Source of the DNA: Craspedostauros australis
Lineage: Eukaryota; Bacillariophyta; Bacillariophyceae; Mastogloiales; Achnanthaceae
DNA length: 64,000 bases
Direction of reading: 5' to 3'
NCBI GenBank assembly: GCA_026770025.1
Contig: JAMXDE010000014.1
Location: forward strand, 62,001-126,000
The notes under the pieces were generated by a model. That model was not told the origin of the DNA, made no database searches, and saw only the letters and a program-made list of their open reading frames with translations. Both the position numbers and the translations under genes were made by a program. Shown here in pieces: positions 1 through 9,799 of the stretch (within the stretch, counting starts at the first letter, position 1; each line of letters starts with the position of its first letter).

Positions 1-48
1 TCGATTCAACAGCCAACGTTGGAAGTCAGTCGCAACATATTGGTGGAC

Positions 49-68
49 AGAGAGAGAGAGAGAGAGAG
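49..68. repeat. (AG)10 microsatellite
   Basis: Uninterrupted AG dinucleotide run upstream of the U2A' start codon. Simple repeat in probable promoter or 5' leader. Confidence 0.9.
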
Positions 69-235
69 CAAGGAAGTACTCCAACTTCAGTTGCCGTAAC
101 AACTGCAGTAGTATCGCGTATCCAACCAAGGCCTGCGCTTTCATTCATACCCCCGGCCGTTGACGTTATTACTCTACTTGTCGACACACTTGCCGACACA
201 CTTGCACGCATTCACACAAGCAGATACAATCAATC

Positions 236-1405
236 ATGAGACTCTCCGCAGAACTCATCGGATCGTCGGAACAGCGGACGAACCCGCTTGGGGAACGTGA
301 GCTGGTGCTGCGTGGCCTGGCCATCCCGTCCATCGAGCATCTCGCCGTCACTCAGGACGCCTTCGATGCCATCGACTTCACCGACAACAGGCTGCAGCGG
401 CTCGACAACTTCCCGCGATTACAGCGCCTTGCCTCGCTCAACTGCATGGGCAACAGCATCACATCCATCGACGCGGACAACATAAGGAAGAACGTTGCCA
501 ACCTCACCTACATCAATCTCTGCAACAACAACATATCCGCGCTGCATGAGGTCGTCAACCTTGGCCAGGCCTGCGAGAAGCTCCAAGTCCTCAGCCTTCA
601 TGGCAATCCTGTCACTCGTAAGTTACTCGTCGCTTTCGTCTCTTCTCTTCCATTGACCTGCGTGGTTGATCGGCCTGCTTGTCAGCCTGTCCCGTCAGTC
701 TCCCAATGTCGGGGGTGGCCCGATTGCTGATTGCTGATGGCTGATGCATGACGCACTTATAGCTGTGTTGTGCGGGTAGGCCACAAGTCACAAGATCTCT
801 CTGTTCTCGACTGCAGGCAGGGCATAGTTTCAACCATGGGAACTTCTAGTCGTATGAATGGCTCCGTATTATCACCAACTGTGTCGGTACAGGTCAATCA
901 CTCTCTCACATCAATTCACCCATACATCAATCCATCCATCCATCTAATCGCATTTCAATAAACAGGACGACAGCACTACAGGCTGTACACAATAAATCAA
1001 ATACCGTCGTTGAAGACATTGGACTACATAAAAATCAGCAAGTCAGAGCGGCAGCGGGCGGAGCGACTTGCCAAGAGCGCCGCAGGTGCGGCCCTGGAGA
1101 GCGACGTGCAAGGGGAAGCCCGCGAGGCCGCCAAGAACGGCGTCAAGACCTTTGTGCCCGGTGAGGGCGGGTCCGCGGAAGAATCCTTCGTCACCAACTT
1201 CACGCAGGAACAGAAGGACCAGATCCGCCAGATGGTTGCCAACGCCGACTCCGCCACGCAGATCGAGGAGATTGAGCAATCCGTCAAGAGGGGTGTGTTC
1301 CCGGAATCATTTCTCAATCTCATACCAGAGGAGGAATCAAAGAAGCGAAGCTCCGAGGACGACGGCGGCTCCAAGAAGAAGAAAAAGAAGAAGTCCAAGC
1401 ATTGA
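236..1405 (+). CDS. U2 small nuclear ribonucleoprotein A' (U2A'/Lea1-like)
   Basis: Core U2 snRNP protein that, with U2B'', binds stem-loop IV of U2 snRNA in the nuclear spliceosome. Two exons, 236-617 and 966-1405, joined in phase 1 across a 348-bp GTAAGT...CAG intron, give 273 residues. Exon 1 carries the N-terminal leucine-rich repeats (Leu-Asn-x-Met-Gly-Asn-Ser-Ile-like strands, then LHGNPVT). The splice completes the family-typical NPVTRRQHYRLYTI stretch, which confirms both the intron and the identity. Residues after about 160 form the Lys/Ala/Glu helical tail, ending in a lysine-rich tract (KKKKKKK). The human protein is about 255 residues. The ATG at 236 opens the typical N-terminus (xLxxELI). 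Function is family knowledge; the gene model is read from sequence. Confidence 0.93.
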
Positions 1406-1809
1406 TGTGGCAGTACGACTATTGTTCCACACCATTGTGCAGTATCCCACACTACCTTTTGGCCTGCTCGTGCAAGACTAATACTATCCTCTGGATCGCC
1501 AAGGGATAATGCGACGCATCCAAGATCTCTCGAGATGTTGACAATGGAGGCATGGAATGCCAAGAAAGACCCTTTGATGGAACATCCATCGCGGCTCACA
1601 ACTACAATAGTACCCTGCACAATGAAGTACTTTACTTTACTGGTGCCTCATCGACTCAATGTTTTGAATGTGTGCATGTGGCATCGTGACAGGTCATCTC
1701 CCAGGCTTCCTCTCGGTTTCGTGCCATCGCCTCATGTTGCACAAACAATCAAGCACGTAAGTACTCTATCTCCAGATGTGATACGAAATGGCACTACAAC
1801 ACGGTTCAT
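1406..1809. other. convergent intergenic region, no gene seen
   Basis: 404 bp between the 3' ends of U2A' (+) and GPN1 (-). It should hold both 3' UTRs and polyadenylation sites. No conserved coding sequence or structured RNA was recognised. Confidence 0.6.
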
Positions 1810-3250
1810 TCATTCTCCGCCCTGCATGTCCTGCTGCATTCGTCGCACTTCGGCTCTGGAGATGGCCTTCTTCTTGGCCTCCTGCTCTTCGATGCGGTAC
1901 TTGATGTCCTCCAGGTATTCCTCAAAGTCGGCGGTCGCCGCATTCTGGATGATCTGCCAAAAGTCCGATATCCCATCCCCCGTCACGGCTGACACGCCGC
2001 ATGCATTCTTGCTGAACTGCCGGTAGAATTCATCCAGGACGAGGCTGAGGGATCTCGTCAACGAATCGTAAAATCCCGTGCTGCCGGTGGAGTCATTCGA
2101 TCTGGCATTGTCCAGCGCCTCTTGGAAGGCATCGTAATCCTTCATCCATTCCAGAGCGAACTCGTGCGACACGACGTCGGATTTGTTGAACGCAATGACC
2201 AATGGCAAGCGCGTGCGATAGTGGATGCTGCAAGCGTAGAGCATGTTGCTCATGAATGTGTTCGGTGATGATGCGCAACGCACCGTGTCCACGACGAAGA
2301 CCATAACGGTGGGGAATGTGCTAGCGAAGCCTTCCGTGAGGATCTGGCCCGATGCGCTCCATGTGAATGCCTCGATCTGACCTGGCGTGTCCACCAGCAG
2401 GTACTCTGCCATCGTGTTCTTGTCAGCCCTGGATTCCAGGATGCCGATGACCTGATCGAACTTGGTTGCGTAGAGGTTGAGCGAGGTCATGATGGCTCCG
2501 TTCGGTCCCAGATTGTGCTGCTGCATCACTTGCTGCAGTCCGAAAGAGGGTAAAGCGCATTGAAATGGGGTACATAGAAATGGAGTGCAAAAGTGATCGT
2601 TGGATGCATGGGTAATGGAAAGGCGATCTGTTGTGAGAAAACGAGCAGAAGAGACAATAGTAGAGAGAGAGAATGAACGATTGCAGGTGCGGGAGTGTGG
2701 AACAGAACCACCCATACAACCAAAGCTCATCGTGGAGCTGCTGATAGTTTGCTTGTGGAAACGACAAACACCACAAACGCACCTTGTAATCCACAGTATC
2801 TCGGATGTCAATCGAGACATCGTACGGAACATCCAACGTTGCTGGGTCCAAATTGACGCAGTACGCTGGCTGCTTGGTTCCAGCGGGCGACAGCGCGGGA
2901 GTTTGCGATTCGGCTGCCTTGGATTTCCCGTCATTCTCTCCCTCGCTTTGCTTGGCGCCCTTGTCTTCAACGTTTGAGTCGGTCGCATCCTTCTCTGTCT
3001 TCTCTGCTTGGCTTTCCTCCTTTTCTTCATCACCGGCGCCTTCTTCCACTTCTTCGTCTTCGTCTGGATAAGTAGATTCCTGAAGCTGTGCCATGAGCGT
3101 CGTCTTGCCAGAACCGGCCATCCCCACCATGAGGACGCAGATCGGTGTCTTGTGGTCTTCGGTCTGGTTTTGGATCCTTGCGACCACTGGCGGCATGTTC
3201 AAGGTTCCCTGCTCACCGGGACCATCTGGCCGAGACATTGGCGACATCAT
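1810..3250 (-). CDS. GPN1: GPN-loop GTPase 1 (XAB1/Npa3 family)
   Basis: GPN-loop GTPase required for assembly and nuclear import of RNA polymerase II. Exons on the minus strand are 3250-2783 and 2532-1810, joined in phase 0 across a 250-bp intron (GTGCGT...CTGCAG), giving 396 residues. Visible motifs are the P-loop GMAGSGKT (43-50), VNLDPA (132-137), DIRDTV (148-153), the diagnostic GPN triplet (165-167) straddling the first residues of exon 2, DTPGQIE (G3) and NKSD (G4). The open frame extends upstream to 3304 without an ATG, so the first of two adjacent ATGs (3250) is chosen. Odd: an acidic low-complexity insertion of roughly 65 residues (about 61-125) lies between the P-loop and VNLDPA, where animal homologues have a few residues. 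Diverges from the gene at 3627. Confidence 0.94.
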
Positions 3251-3626
3251 CTTGCGGCGTATTATGCTTGATTGCTGTTGTGAATGGATGAAGACTTTAA
3301 CCAATTGATTGACGGAATTGAGGTCCGCGAGTGCTTGCTTCTTCGTTTGTTTGCCTGTTGAGTTTGATGGGAGGAGGGAAGTGGCCCAAGAGCGAGATCG
3401 ATGGGTGGGTGGAGGGAAGCGTTTCGAATCATGCTGGGCGGGTGATGTGTTTGGACTGTTTTTGGTAGTTTTGTGTGGTGCTTCCCAGATTTCTCGTCAT
3501 AGTCCGTGATTGAGGGAGTCCAAACAAGATTCAACTGTTGCACAAGAATAGTTCGGACGAGTCAAACACAAGGATACCAAAGAAGACAAACAGGGAAAAA
3601 ACGCAAAAAGATCACCACACAAGATC
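3251..3626. promoter_or_regulatory. divergent intergenic promoter region
   Basis: 376 bp between the start codons of GPN1 (-) and the unknown gene at 3627 (+). It must contain both promoters and 5' leaders. No specific element was recognised. Confidence 0.5.
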
Positions 3627-4523
3627 ATGATGGGCGAAGAGCAACAGCCACCACAATCGACCATGGCATCGGAACGCAACCGGAGCAGATTACAGCCGAC
3701 CGCAGCAAAGCAGTATTGCCCCCCCCCCCCCCCCCCACCCACAATGCCAGACGACAATGACACCACACCCGAATTCCCGGACGCGTCCCGCATCGTGCTT
3801 CGGGATTTGCAGCAACGTTCGGCCTTGAATGGGCATCTGGGCGTCGTCGTCGCGTACATGCCCGACCAGGACCGCTATCGTATCCGCCCGCTGGGCCGCA
3901 TCGCGAAGCAGCTCGCACGTGGTGACACGCTGGCCGTGCGCGCACAGAATCTGCGGTTGGTCGATGCGTCGGCCTTCGTGGCGCGCGTCGATGCGGTGCG
4001 CGTGGCATTGCGATGTCGCGTCGAGATGGATGACAATTGGCAGCCGGCAGTGCGGATACTGTACGATGACTTTTTGGGGCAATCAGACGATGGGGCTGAG
4101 CAGACGGAAGGATCGATCCTCAACTACCTGGAGGATGGCAGCATCATCACGACGCCGATCGATGAGGAGTACCTCATCCCGCAGCGTCATTCCGATCATG
4201 TGCTGTCCGTGCATGCTCCTGAGAATGGAGCGGCGGATGATGAATTCGAGTTCGTGTCGATGGCTGGTGAGGTAGATAATGACGACCACAAACACGACAA
4301 CTACAACAATGACGATGCTTGGAATGGGGAAGCGCCGTCCGACGAAGTGCTGATCTTGCCGCAAAAGCCGATAATTCGCGATCTGTTCGATGCCATGATC
4401 GACTACGAGTTATTGGAAGAGTTGGACAAGACCGTGGCGGTCGGCTTGCATGGAAATGTGCAGCTTTGTCGGTTGGTGTTTCCGCATGAAATTCATGAAG
4501 AGAGTTATAGAGATCGCGATTGA
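3627..4523 (+). CDS. unknown protein with small beta-barrel (SH3-like) motif
   Basis: Single-exon frame of 298 codons; function not recognised. The best-conserved part, residues about 55-112, reads RIVLRDLQ...ALNGHLGVVV...DRYRIRP...VRAQNLRLV. It resembles the short barrel motif (Leu-x2-Leu, Asn-Gly, Gly-Val-Val, Arg-Tyr, Asn-Leu) that I associate with many stramenopile and algal proteins, often beside zinc-finger or ankyrin modules. The C-terminal half is acidic with a DDHKHDNYNNDD stretch, then an amphipathic IIRDLFDAMIDYELLEELDK segment. The start is uncertain: the first ATG (3627) precedes an 18-C homopolymer, while the ATG at 3744 lies just after it and still gives the whole conserved part (259 residues). 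Convergent with the gene ending at 4678. Confidence 0.65.
   Translation: MMGEEQQPPQSTMASERNRSRLQPTAAKQYCPPPPPPPTMPDDNDTTPEFPDASRIVLRDLQQRSALNGHLGVVVAYMPDQDRYRIRPLGRIAKQLARGDTLAVRAQNLRLVDASAFVARVDAVRVALRCRVEMDDNWQPAVRILYDDFLGQSDDGAEQTEGSILNYLEDGSIITTPIDEEYLIPQRHSDHVLSVHAPENGAADDEFEFVSMAGEVDNDDHKHDNYNNDDAWNGEAPSDEVLILPQKPIIRDLFDAMIDYELLEELDKTVAVGLHGNVQLCRLVFPHEIHEESYRDRD
3719..3736. repeat. poly-C homopolymer (18 C)
   Basis: Eighteen consecutive C. If translated from the upstream ATG it encodes most of a seven-proline run. Such tracts are length-unstable and error-prone in sequencing. Confidence 0.95.
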
Positions 4524-4677
4524 ATTGAAGCAGAGTGCCATACTAGGAGCAGCACACACGCATGGTACAATTGGTCATGTTGTCTCTCTCTCTCGGGCTT
4601 GAGTGTTATGGAATGTTGGTATGTGTATTGTGTTATAATAGTAATGATGATTGCATTGCATTGCAGTGCATTGCGTT

Positions 4678-6672
4678 TCATTGCATTTCGGTGTGTCGAA
4701 TGACAAAATCGTGCGAGTTCTCTGGATGCATGGCAAGGTTGGTGATGACGCCGCCATTGAGCTCGATGTGTTCGCACACTCTGGCGATCATGGCGGGCAG
4801 ACAATAATCCACCGTGCCGTCGAGGAACTTAACGTAGTACGAATCGCCGGGACCCAGCGTCACCTCCGCAGGTGCCGAGCGATCGGCCAATCTTGTTTCC
4901 AATCGATGATGCAGTCTGGATGGCAGATTCTTCCATGCGGCCCTGCCATCGCACCCCAGGACGATCCATGAGCTGGTCATTCTCTGCTGGCCGTATTCGT
5001 CCTCCATGACGACGATTGGTCCGAACACGACGCGGTAGACATCCCAGCGCGTGAGGATGTTGTGAAAGTCGCTGTCATCGACGGCGCTGCCCCACCAACA
5101 CTCCCCTGACCGGAATTGGGCGTAGTAACAGCCTCTGGGTCCTGTCGACAGATACTCGAGATCTGCGACGTCGTGACCAGCACCCTGCTTCATGCGTCGG
5201 AAGAGCTTCGGTGGCAGATGGCCCCACGTCGTCGACTTTTGGTTGTCGCGGCTCATGAAGAAGGCGGACGAGCTGGTGTTGGAGGAGGATCCGCCGAGCA
5301 CGGCAACCTGCTGGACGGTGGCACCAGCACCGCCCATGCGGCACGATTTGGGGCTGATGGTGACAATGTCCGCGGAATATGGAAACGTGCTGCCGCCGTG
5401 TTTGGCGTAGGGCTGTTTGTGTCGATGGCCACATTTGGCGAGGAAATTCTCCCTGGTCTTGAAATTCTGTATTCGGACTGAGAGGCACATGCCGCGGTTG
5501 TGCTGCAGTTCAATTTGCTCTCCATTGGCGAGTGAATGAGGGCAATCCAGCAAGCGGTTGGCATCCCAATCCAAACTGGAAAGGTGTTTTCTGGGCCTGG
5601 TGCAGGACTTGGACGTGGGCAGCACGGATGTTTCGATGGATCGCGACGTCGACTGTACGAGAGCCCCCCAGTTGGTCTCGATCCAGCCACGGTCGGCCTC
5701 CAACGCCGCCAGCTCCCTGTCAATCTCATCGAGCTCGTGGTCGACGGCCTTGCTTTCATCCGAAAAGGGCGCGCTGCGCAGGAGCTGGAGGACGTCGTCG
5801 TAGGGCGATTCCGGGATGGAAAATCCAAGCAGCGGAATGCGGTGCTTCTTGGGCCTCCAGTCGACGTTGGCGGGCGATGGGATGGAAGCCAGGGCGCTTC
5901 TCGTCTTCATGGACAGCGCAGGAAAGTCGAGGGAGAATTGGGATCGGTGCAAGCGCTGGCGATGTCGAAGCTGCTCCTGGATGGTGGCCAGCAGGGGTGA
6001 TTTGAACTCGTCCCTCCTCCTGCTGCGGCTGCTGCTATTACTACTGCTGCTGCCGCTGCTGTGGCCATGGCTCTGCTTTTGACTGCGTCCGGCGTTGCGG
6101 CCGAAGTTGCGGTTGTGAGGAAGGTACCGATTGCGACTGCGGCCACCGTAGGCCGGGGCCCCAGTCTTCTTGCGCGTCTGGGGCTCCCTGGACTCCTCCC
6201 CGTTGAAAGGATCCAGCGACACCTCGTAACCTGAGTTGGTTTCGTTGACATTCATCTCCTCAATCCGAACGCCGGAGTCGTCCCTCCGCCTGCCGCTCCT
6301 CTGCGCTTGCTTCCTGCCTTGCCGGCGCATCATGGAGCTCAGTGGAGACTTGGGCGATGTGGTAGCTGTGGTAGTGGTGCTTGTGTTTACAGCAATGTTT
6401 GAACCACCATTCTTCTGCTTGTGCTTCTGCTTTCGATTCGGCGTTTGGGTGCTGGACTGCGGCTGTTCTGCAGTTTGTCGCGACTGCGACTGCGAAGAAT
6501 GCTGCTGTGGTTGCGAGCTTGTCTGATGCCTCGACCTCCTCAGCCTCATTGCGATGGGCTTGCGATGCGAAGACGTCGCCGAAGACGATGGCGCGCCATC
6601 CCTCCCAGACGAACCAGAATTGCCGTCGGATGCGGCCCTTCGCTCGCCGCGCCGTTTGTTTTGGAAGATCAT
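4678..6672 (-). CDS. unknown protein, disordered N-half and duplicated W-x2-LP domain
   Basis: Single-exon 664-residue protein; function not recognised. The frame runs to 6690 from a GTG, and the first ATG is at 6672. Residues 1 to about 240 are disordered, rich in Arg, Ser, Gln and Thr, with basic clusters compatible with nuclear localisation. The C-terminal 180 residues contain two similar units: Trp483-x2-Leu-Pro...Arg-Arg-Met...GCYYAQF..GECWW, and Trp580-x2-Leu-Pro...His-Arg-Leu...DSYYVKF..GTVDY. Between them, FGP...SWIVLGCDG looks like the start of a further strand set. Cys and His are scattered in the middle (about 375-425) without a clear zinc-ligand pattern. Convergent with the gene at 3627 (154 bp apart); diverges from the acidic protein at 7937. 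Confidence 0.75.
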   Translation of the reverse strand: MIFQNKRRGERRAASDGNSGSSGRDGAPSSSATSSHRKPIAMRLRRSRHQTSSQPQQHSSQSQSRQTAEQPQSSTQTPNRKQKHKQKNGGSNIAVNTSTTTTATTSPKSPLSSMMRRQGRKQAQRSGRRRDDSGVRIEEMNVNETNSGYEVSLDPFNGEESREPQTRKKTGAPAYGGRSRNRYLPHNRNFGRNAGRSQKQSHGHSSGSSSSNSSSRSRRRDEFKSPLLATIQEQLRHRQRLHRSQFSLDFPALSMKTRSALASIPSPANVDWRPKKHRIPLLGFSIPESPYDDVLQLLRSAPFSDESKAVDHELDEIDRELAALEADRGWIETNWGALVQSTSRSIETSVLPTSKSCTRPRKHLSSLDWDANRLLDCPHSLANGEQIELQHNRGMCLSVRIQNFKTRENFLAKCGHRHKQPYAKHGGSTFPYSADIVTISPKSCRMGGAGATVQQVAVLGGSSSNTSSSAFFMSRDNQKSTTWGHLPPKLFRRMKQGAGHDVADLEYLSTGPRGCYYAQFRSGECWWGSAVDDSDFHNILTRWDVYRVVFGPIVVMEDEYGQQRMTSSWIVLGCDGRAAWKNLPSRLHHRLETRLADRSAPAEVTLGPGDSYYVKFLDGTVDYCLPAMIARVCEHIELNGGVITNLAMHPENSHDFVIRHTEMQ

Positions 6673-6790
6673 CGTCGTGCTCCGCGGCACGAGCTGCAGC
6701 TACAACTGCGACTACTCTGCAAGTCCTGTGGTAGAATCCTCCTTGCGGGCGCCGGTGTCGCTGTCGGTGGTATGAATTTTTGGGGTCGGT

Positions 6791-6828
6791 GATGGGTGTC
6801 GATGGGTGTCGATGGGTCGGTGGATGTT
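6791..6828. repeat. tandem GATGGGTGTC repeat
   Basis: Decamer GATGGGTGTC occurs twice exactly, followed by a third partial copy (GATGGGTCGG). Confidence 0.85.
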
Positions 6829-7067
6829 GTGACCTTGGGCGATTTGTCGTTTCTCCTCTCTTGGATCCTTGGGTGACGACTTTGCTTCCACTCGCACACC
6901 TGCTCTGTATTGGTTGTGAGTACAGGTAATACGTTTCTCTCTGCTCTCCTACGTGTATTCTATCGCTCCAATACACTCGATCGAAGGGGGTGTCCCATCG
7001 TGGAGTACATGGAGCACAAGTATGGTCGGATGCGAGTACATCGGTGGATGGAACACAAGGATGACAC

Positions 7068-7110
7068 AAGCAAGCAACCAAGCAACCAACCAAGCAAGCA
7101 ACCAACCAAG
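7068..7110. repeat. AAGC/AACC tetranucleotide repeat
   Basis: Interleaved CAAG/CAAC tetramers over about 43 bp; imperfect microsatellite in non-coding DNA. Confidence 0.85.
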
Positions 7111-7868
7111 AAACAAAACGAGACACAGAGAGACAGAGACGGCGCAAAATCAACGCACAGGGACAAGCGCGCGACGGCAAGGCAAGAAGGTGCACAGTCG
7201 TGGCGTCATGGCGTGTCGTTCTCAACCTCAAAATTGGGCTGTATCGGACGACGACAGGGCAAATCAGAAGACGGCAGTTAAAGCAGGGCCGCCTCCACGG
7301 TGCCGCGCGTCCCCAATGCGTCTCCTTCACAAAACAACACAGCAAACGACATCCACAGCCGTGAACAGACAAATCAAATCAACGAATGACAAATAGAGCG
7401 TCGTTGCTCGCTGGCAGGTGCTCCCAGGATCCCACGTGCAGAGGTTTGTAACCGTTGGGCGTTTCGCCCTAATATTATCCAACGTTACGCACGTTACGGT
7501 ATCTAAACATGTCAACAATTTGTGGTGCGCGTCACGACTGCGCATGCCAGTCGACAAATTGTCACCAACGTCAATCATGAGTTCTTTTCTCGGCTTTGAG
7601 TCACGACATGGAGTCCGCAACGGGATCTGGAAGGGACTATGTCATGACGATCTTGGATGGAGTGCCAAGAGGAAGGAGGGGAGGTGGGAGTTTCTGTACC
7701 GCCCAGGCTGCGCATCACCTCCTCTCTCTCTTCGGCTCCAACAAACATGCCCTCCTTAGCAACACCCACAACAGCATCTCGCAGAACAGTGCCCAGAGGA
7801 GGAACAATCACAACATTGATAGTAACAGCACCAACTGCCAACAGAACGAGGACGACATTGCGCAAGCA

Positions 7869-7930
7869 GAAAGGAACGCACAACAGCAGCAACAGCAGCA
7901 ACAGCCGCAACGACAACGACAACGACAACA
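7869..7930. repeat. CAG/CAA/CGACAA-rich repeat
   Basis: CAGCAACAGCAGCAACAG followed by CGACAA units immediately upstream of the ATG at 7937. Probably in the 5' leader of that gene. Confidence 0.8.
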
Positions 7931-7936
7931 ACGACC

Positions 7937-9574
7937 ATGGCAAGGACAGCAGCACGACGCAGGGTCAACACGGGATACGGCAATGGCGCTTCGGCCAACC
8001 ACAGCGGGAACATCACGGGCATCCAGCGCGTGCTGCGCGGACGGCGCATCATACCGTGTCCTCTGCCAGCGGGGAAGAGCCAGGGCGGCCAGGACCTGCT
8101 GCTCAAGCCCTCGCCGTCCAACAGCGGGGAGGTCATCGTCACGTCCAGCGATGGCACAGAGCTGCATTCCTTGGTCTGCGCACCAGCGACAAGCAGGGCG
8201 TCCGCCTCGGATTCGCAGCGACGTCGATCCGCGCGGTCGCAAGCGGATGCGCCATCCGATTCGGATTCCGAGCTGGACCATCATCGTCCGCCACCACGTC
8301 AATCGCCGCCCGCCAAACGCAAGGCAGCACCGAAGCCTCCATCCAAGGCCACGGCCAAGAAGAGATCGCGGTCCCATGTGCACTTCAAGGCCAAGCCGCA
8401 GCAATTGGATCGGCCAGCGAAGCGAGTCGCCAAACGCAAGAAGATGCATGCTCCCTCCGTGCCGCTCAAACGGGTTGTGCGAAAGACTACCAGATACTCA
8501 TCCAGGAATGTCCAACACAGCGACTCGGATTGGTCGGGTGTGGAAGATCAAGTCCACGGCTCTGAAGATGAGAACAGAAGTGACAGTAGCCACAGCAGAG
8601 TGGAGAACAATCATCACAGCGATGATGACGATGACGACAATGACGATGAACAAGAAGAAGAGGAACAACAAGAAGAGGAAGAAGAACAAGAGGAAGAAGA
8701 ACAAGAGGAGGAGGAAGAACACAGCGATGATGACCACCATGATCACCTCGACCATACCCGCAGCCACAACCATAGCGATAGGCATCGCCTTCGTGACAGT
8801 CATGATAGTGACGAGAGCGAAAGTGAAGCTGAACACAGCGACGAGGACGGTGACGAGGACGGTGACGATGATGATGCGGAAGAAGAACATAGCAATGATG
8901 ATCATAACGGCCGTGATGACTATGGCAGAGGTGACAGAATCGATGCCCGCAGAGAACACGCACAGCGTCGTGCTGCCTCATATCATGATGACAGCAAAGA
9001 TAACGATGATGACGAAAGCAGCAGAGCAAGTGAAGACGATGCGCCCCCTGCCAACATGACCTGGGATGGACAACAGCGGTATCGTCTCCGAGTCCTTCAC
9101 CATCTGCGCGACTCGCAAGATCTGCCGTCCATCCATTCAGGATTGGTGCTGGTGCGGGAGACTCATCAGGATTGCAAGATACACCCGTCCGCAACGAACA
9201 TGGTCCACGATGCCGAGCTGGCCATGAAGTACCTCATCTACAAAGATCTCATGCGCCACTTCTCACGGTCCAAATCCAAGACCAAACCGAGCCTGTTCTC
9301 CAAATCGAAGGCCAACAAGATCGTCAGGAAGATCTTTGAGGCATGCGACAGAGTGGGATCTGTTCACTTCTGGTCTGAGCCCGACATCGACATCCAAAGC
9401 ATGCTCAGCAACATCTCCAAAGCCGATTGCAGCAGAATCGATCCGATCCTGCGGCGGATCATGCGCAAGAATCAGAACATGCTCAACTTGATTCGTGCCA
9501 AGCTTCTGCCCGACGACGATTCGGAGCTGAACAGCGAAGATGAGGATCTCCACAGCGATGACGTTTGGGTATGA
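7937..9574 (+). CDS. unknown highly acidic, probably nuclear protein
   Basis: Single-exon, 545 residues; family not recognised. The first third is basic (RRR and KKRSR clusters, PPAKRKAAPK), compatible with nuclear localisation. Residues about 225-380 are an extreme Asp/Glu/Ser/His tract (EEEEQQEEEEEQEEEEQEE, DDHHDH) encoded by GAA/GAG/GAT repeats. The C-terminal ~180 residues are ordinary globular composition: a helical segment (RYRLRVLHHLRDSQDLPSIHSG), TNMVHDAELAMKYLIYKDLMRHF, then KANKIVRKIFEACDRVGSVHFW and a terminal acidic tail. This C-terminal part probably carries any conserved function. An acidic histone-chaperone-like or chromatin role is only a guess from composition. Convergent with the CSC1-like gene ending at 9800. 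Confidence 0.7.
   Translation: MARTAARRRVNTGYGNGASANHSGNITGIQRVLRGRRIIPCPLPAGKSQGGQDLLLKPSPSNSGEVIVTSSDGTELHSLVCAPATSRASASDSQRRRSARSQADAPSDSDSELDHHRPPPRQSPPAKRKAAPKPPSKATAKKRSRSHVHFKAKPQQLDRPAKRVAKRKKMHAPSVPLKRVVRKTTRYSSRNVQHSDSDWSGVEDQVHGSEDENRSDSSHSRVENNHHSDDDDDDNDDEQEEEEQQEEEEEQEEEEQEEEEEHSDDDHHDHLDHTRSHNHSDRHRLRDSHDSDESESEAEHSDEDGDEDGDDDDAEEEHSNDDHNGRDDYGRGDRIDARREHAQRRAASYHDDSKDNDDDESSRASEDDAPPANMTWDGQQRYRLRVLHHLRDSQDLPSIHSGLVLVRETHQDCKIHPSATNMVHDAELAMKYLIYKDLMRHFSRSKSKTKPSLFSKSKANKIVRKIFEACDRVGSVHFWSEPDIDIQSMLSNISKADCSRIDPILRRIMRKNQNMLNLIRAKLLPDDDSELNSEDEDLHSDDVWV
8650..8725. repeat. GAA/GAG/CAA trinucleotide-rich coding repeat
   Basis: Imperfect purine-rich codon repeat encoding the Glu/Gln tract of the acidic protein. 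Confidence 0.85.
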
Positions 9575-9799
9575 CGAGTAGAGAGAGGGACGATCAGAAC
9601 CTGTCATGCGTACGAGTAGATGTGTCTCCCCTAAGCGGCGGTAGCACAAGTGGCAAGGCTCTTCACAAAGTGATTGATTTCTGCATTACTGCCACTCCAA
9701 CACCCCTTGCACTAGCACGGCAAACAGCTACGGTTTGCACTGATGTGTAATGCATATGTAGACTCTACGCACATACTCGGGTATGTCTTACCACTGCGT

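Larger units (their letters stand above)
6673..7936. promoter_or_regulatory. 1.26-kb divergent intergenic region
   Basis: Lies between the start codons at 6672 (-) and 7937 (+). It holds several short imperfect repeats (6791-6828, 7068-7110, CAR-rich 7869-7930) and no frame that looks conserved. Overlapping long frames here are compositional and lack domain-like sequence. Confidence 0.5.

Noticed and set aside
6260..7372. Minus-strand frame of 370 codons
   Set aside because: It overlaps the N-terminal part of the unknown gene in another frame and is Arg/Cys/His-rich with no domain; composition shadow.
7596..9059. Plus-strand frame of 487 codons overlapping the acidic protein
   Set aside because: Different frame of the same repeat-rich DNA; it encodes Met/Thr/Arg low-complexity sequence, whereas the 7937 frame has an ordered C-terminal region.
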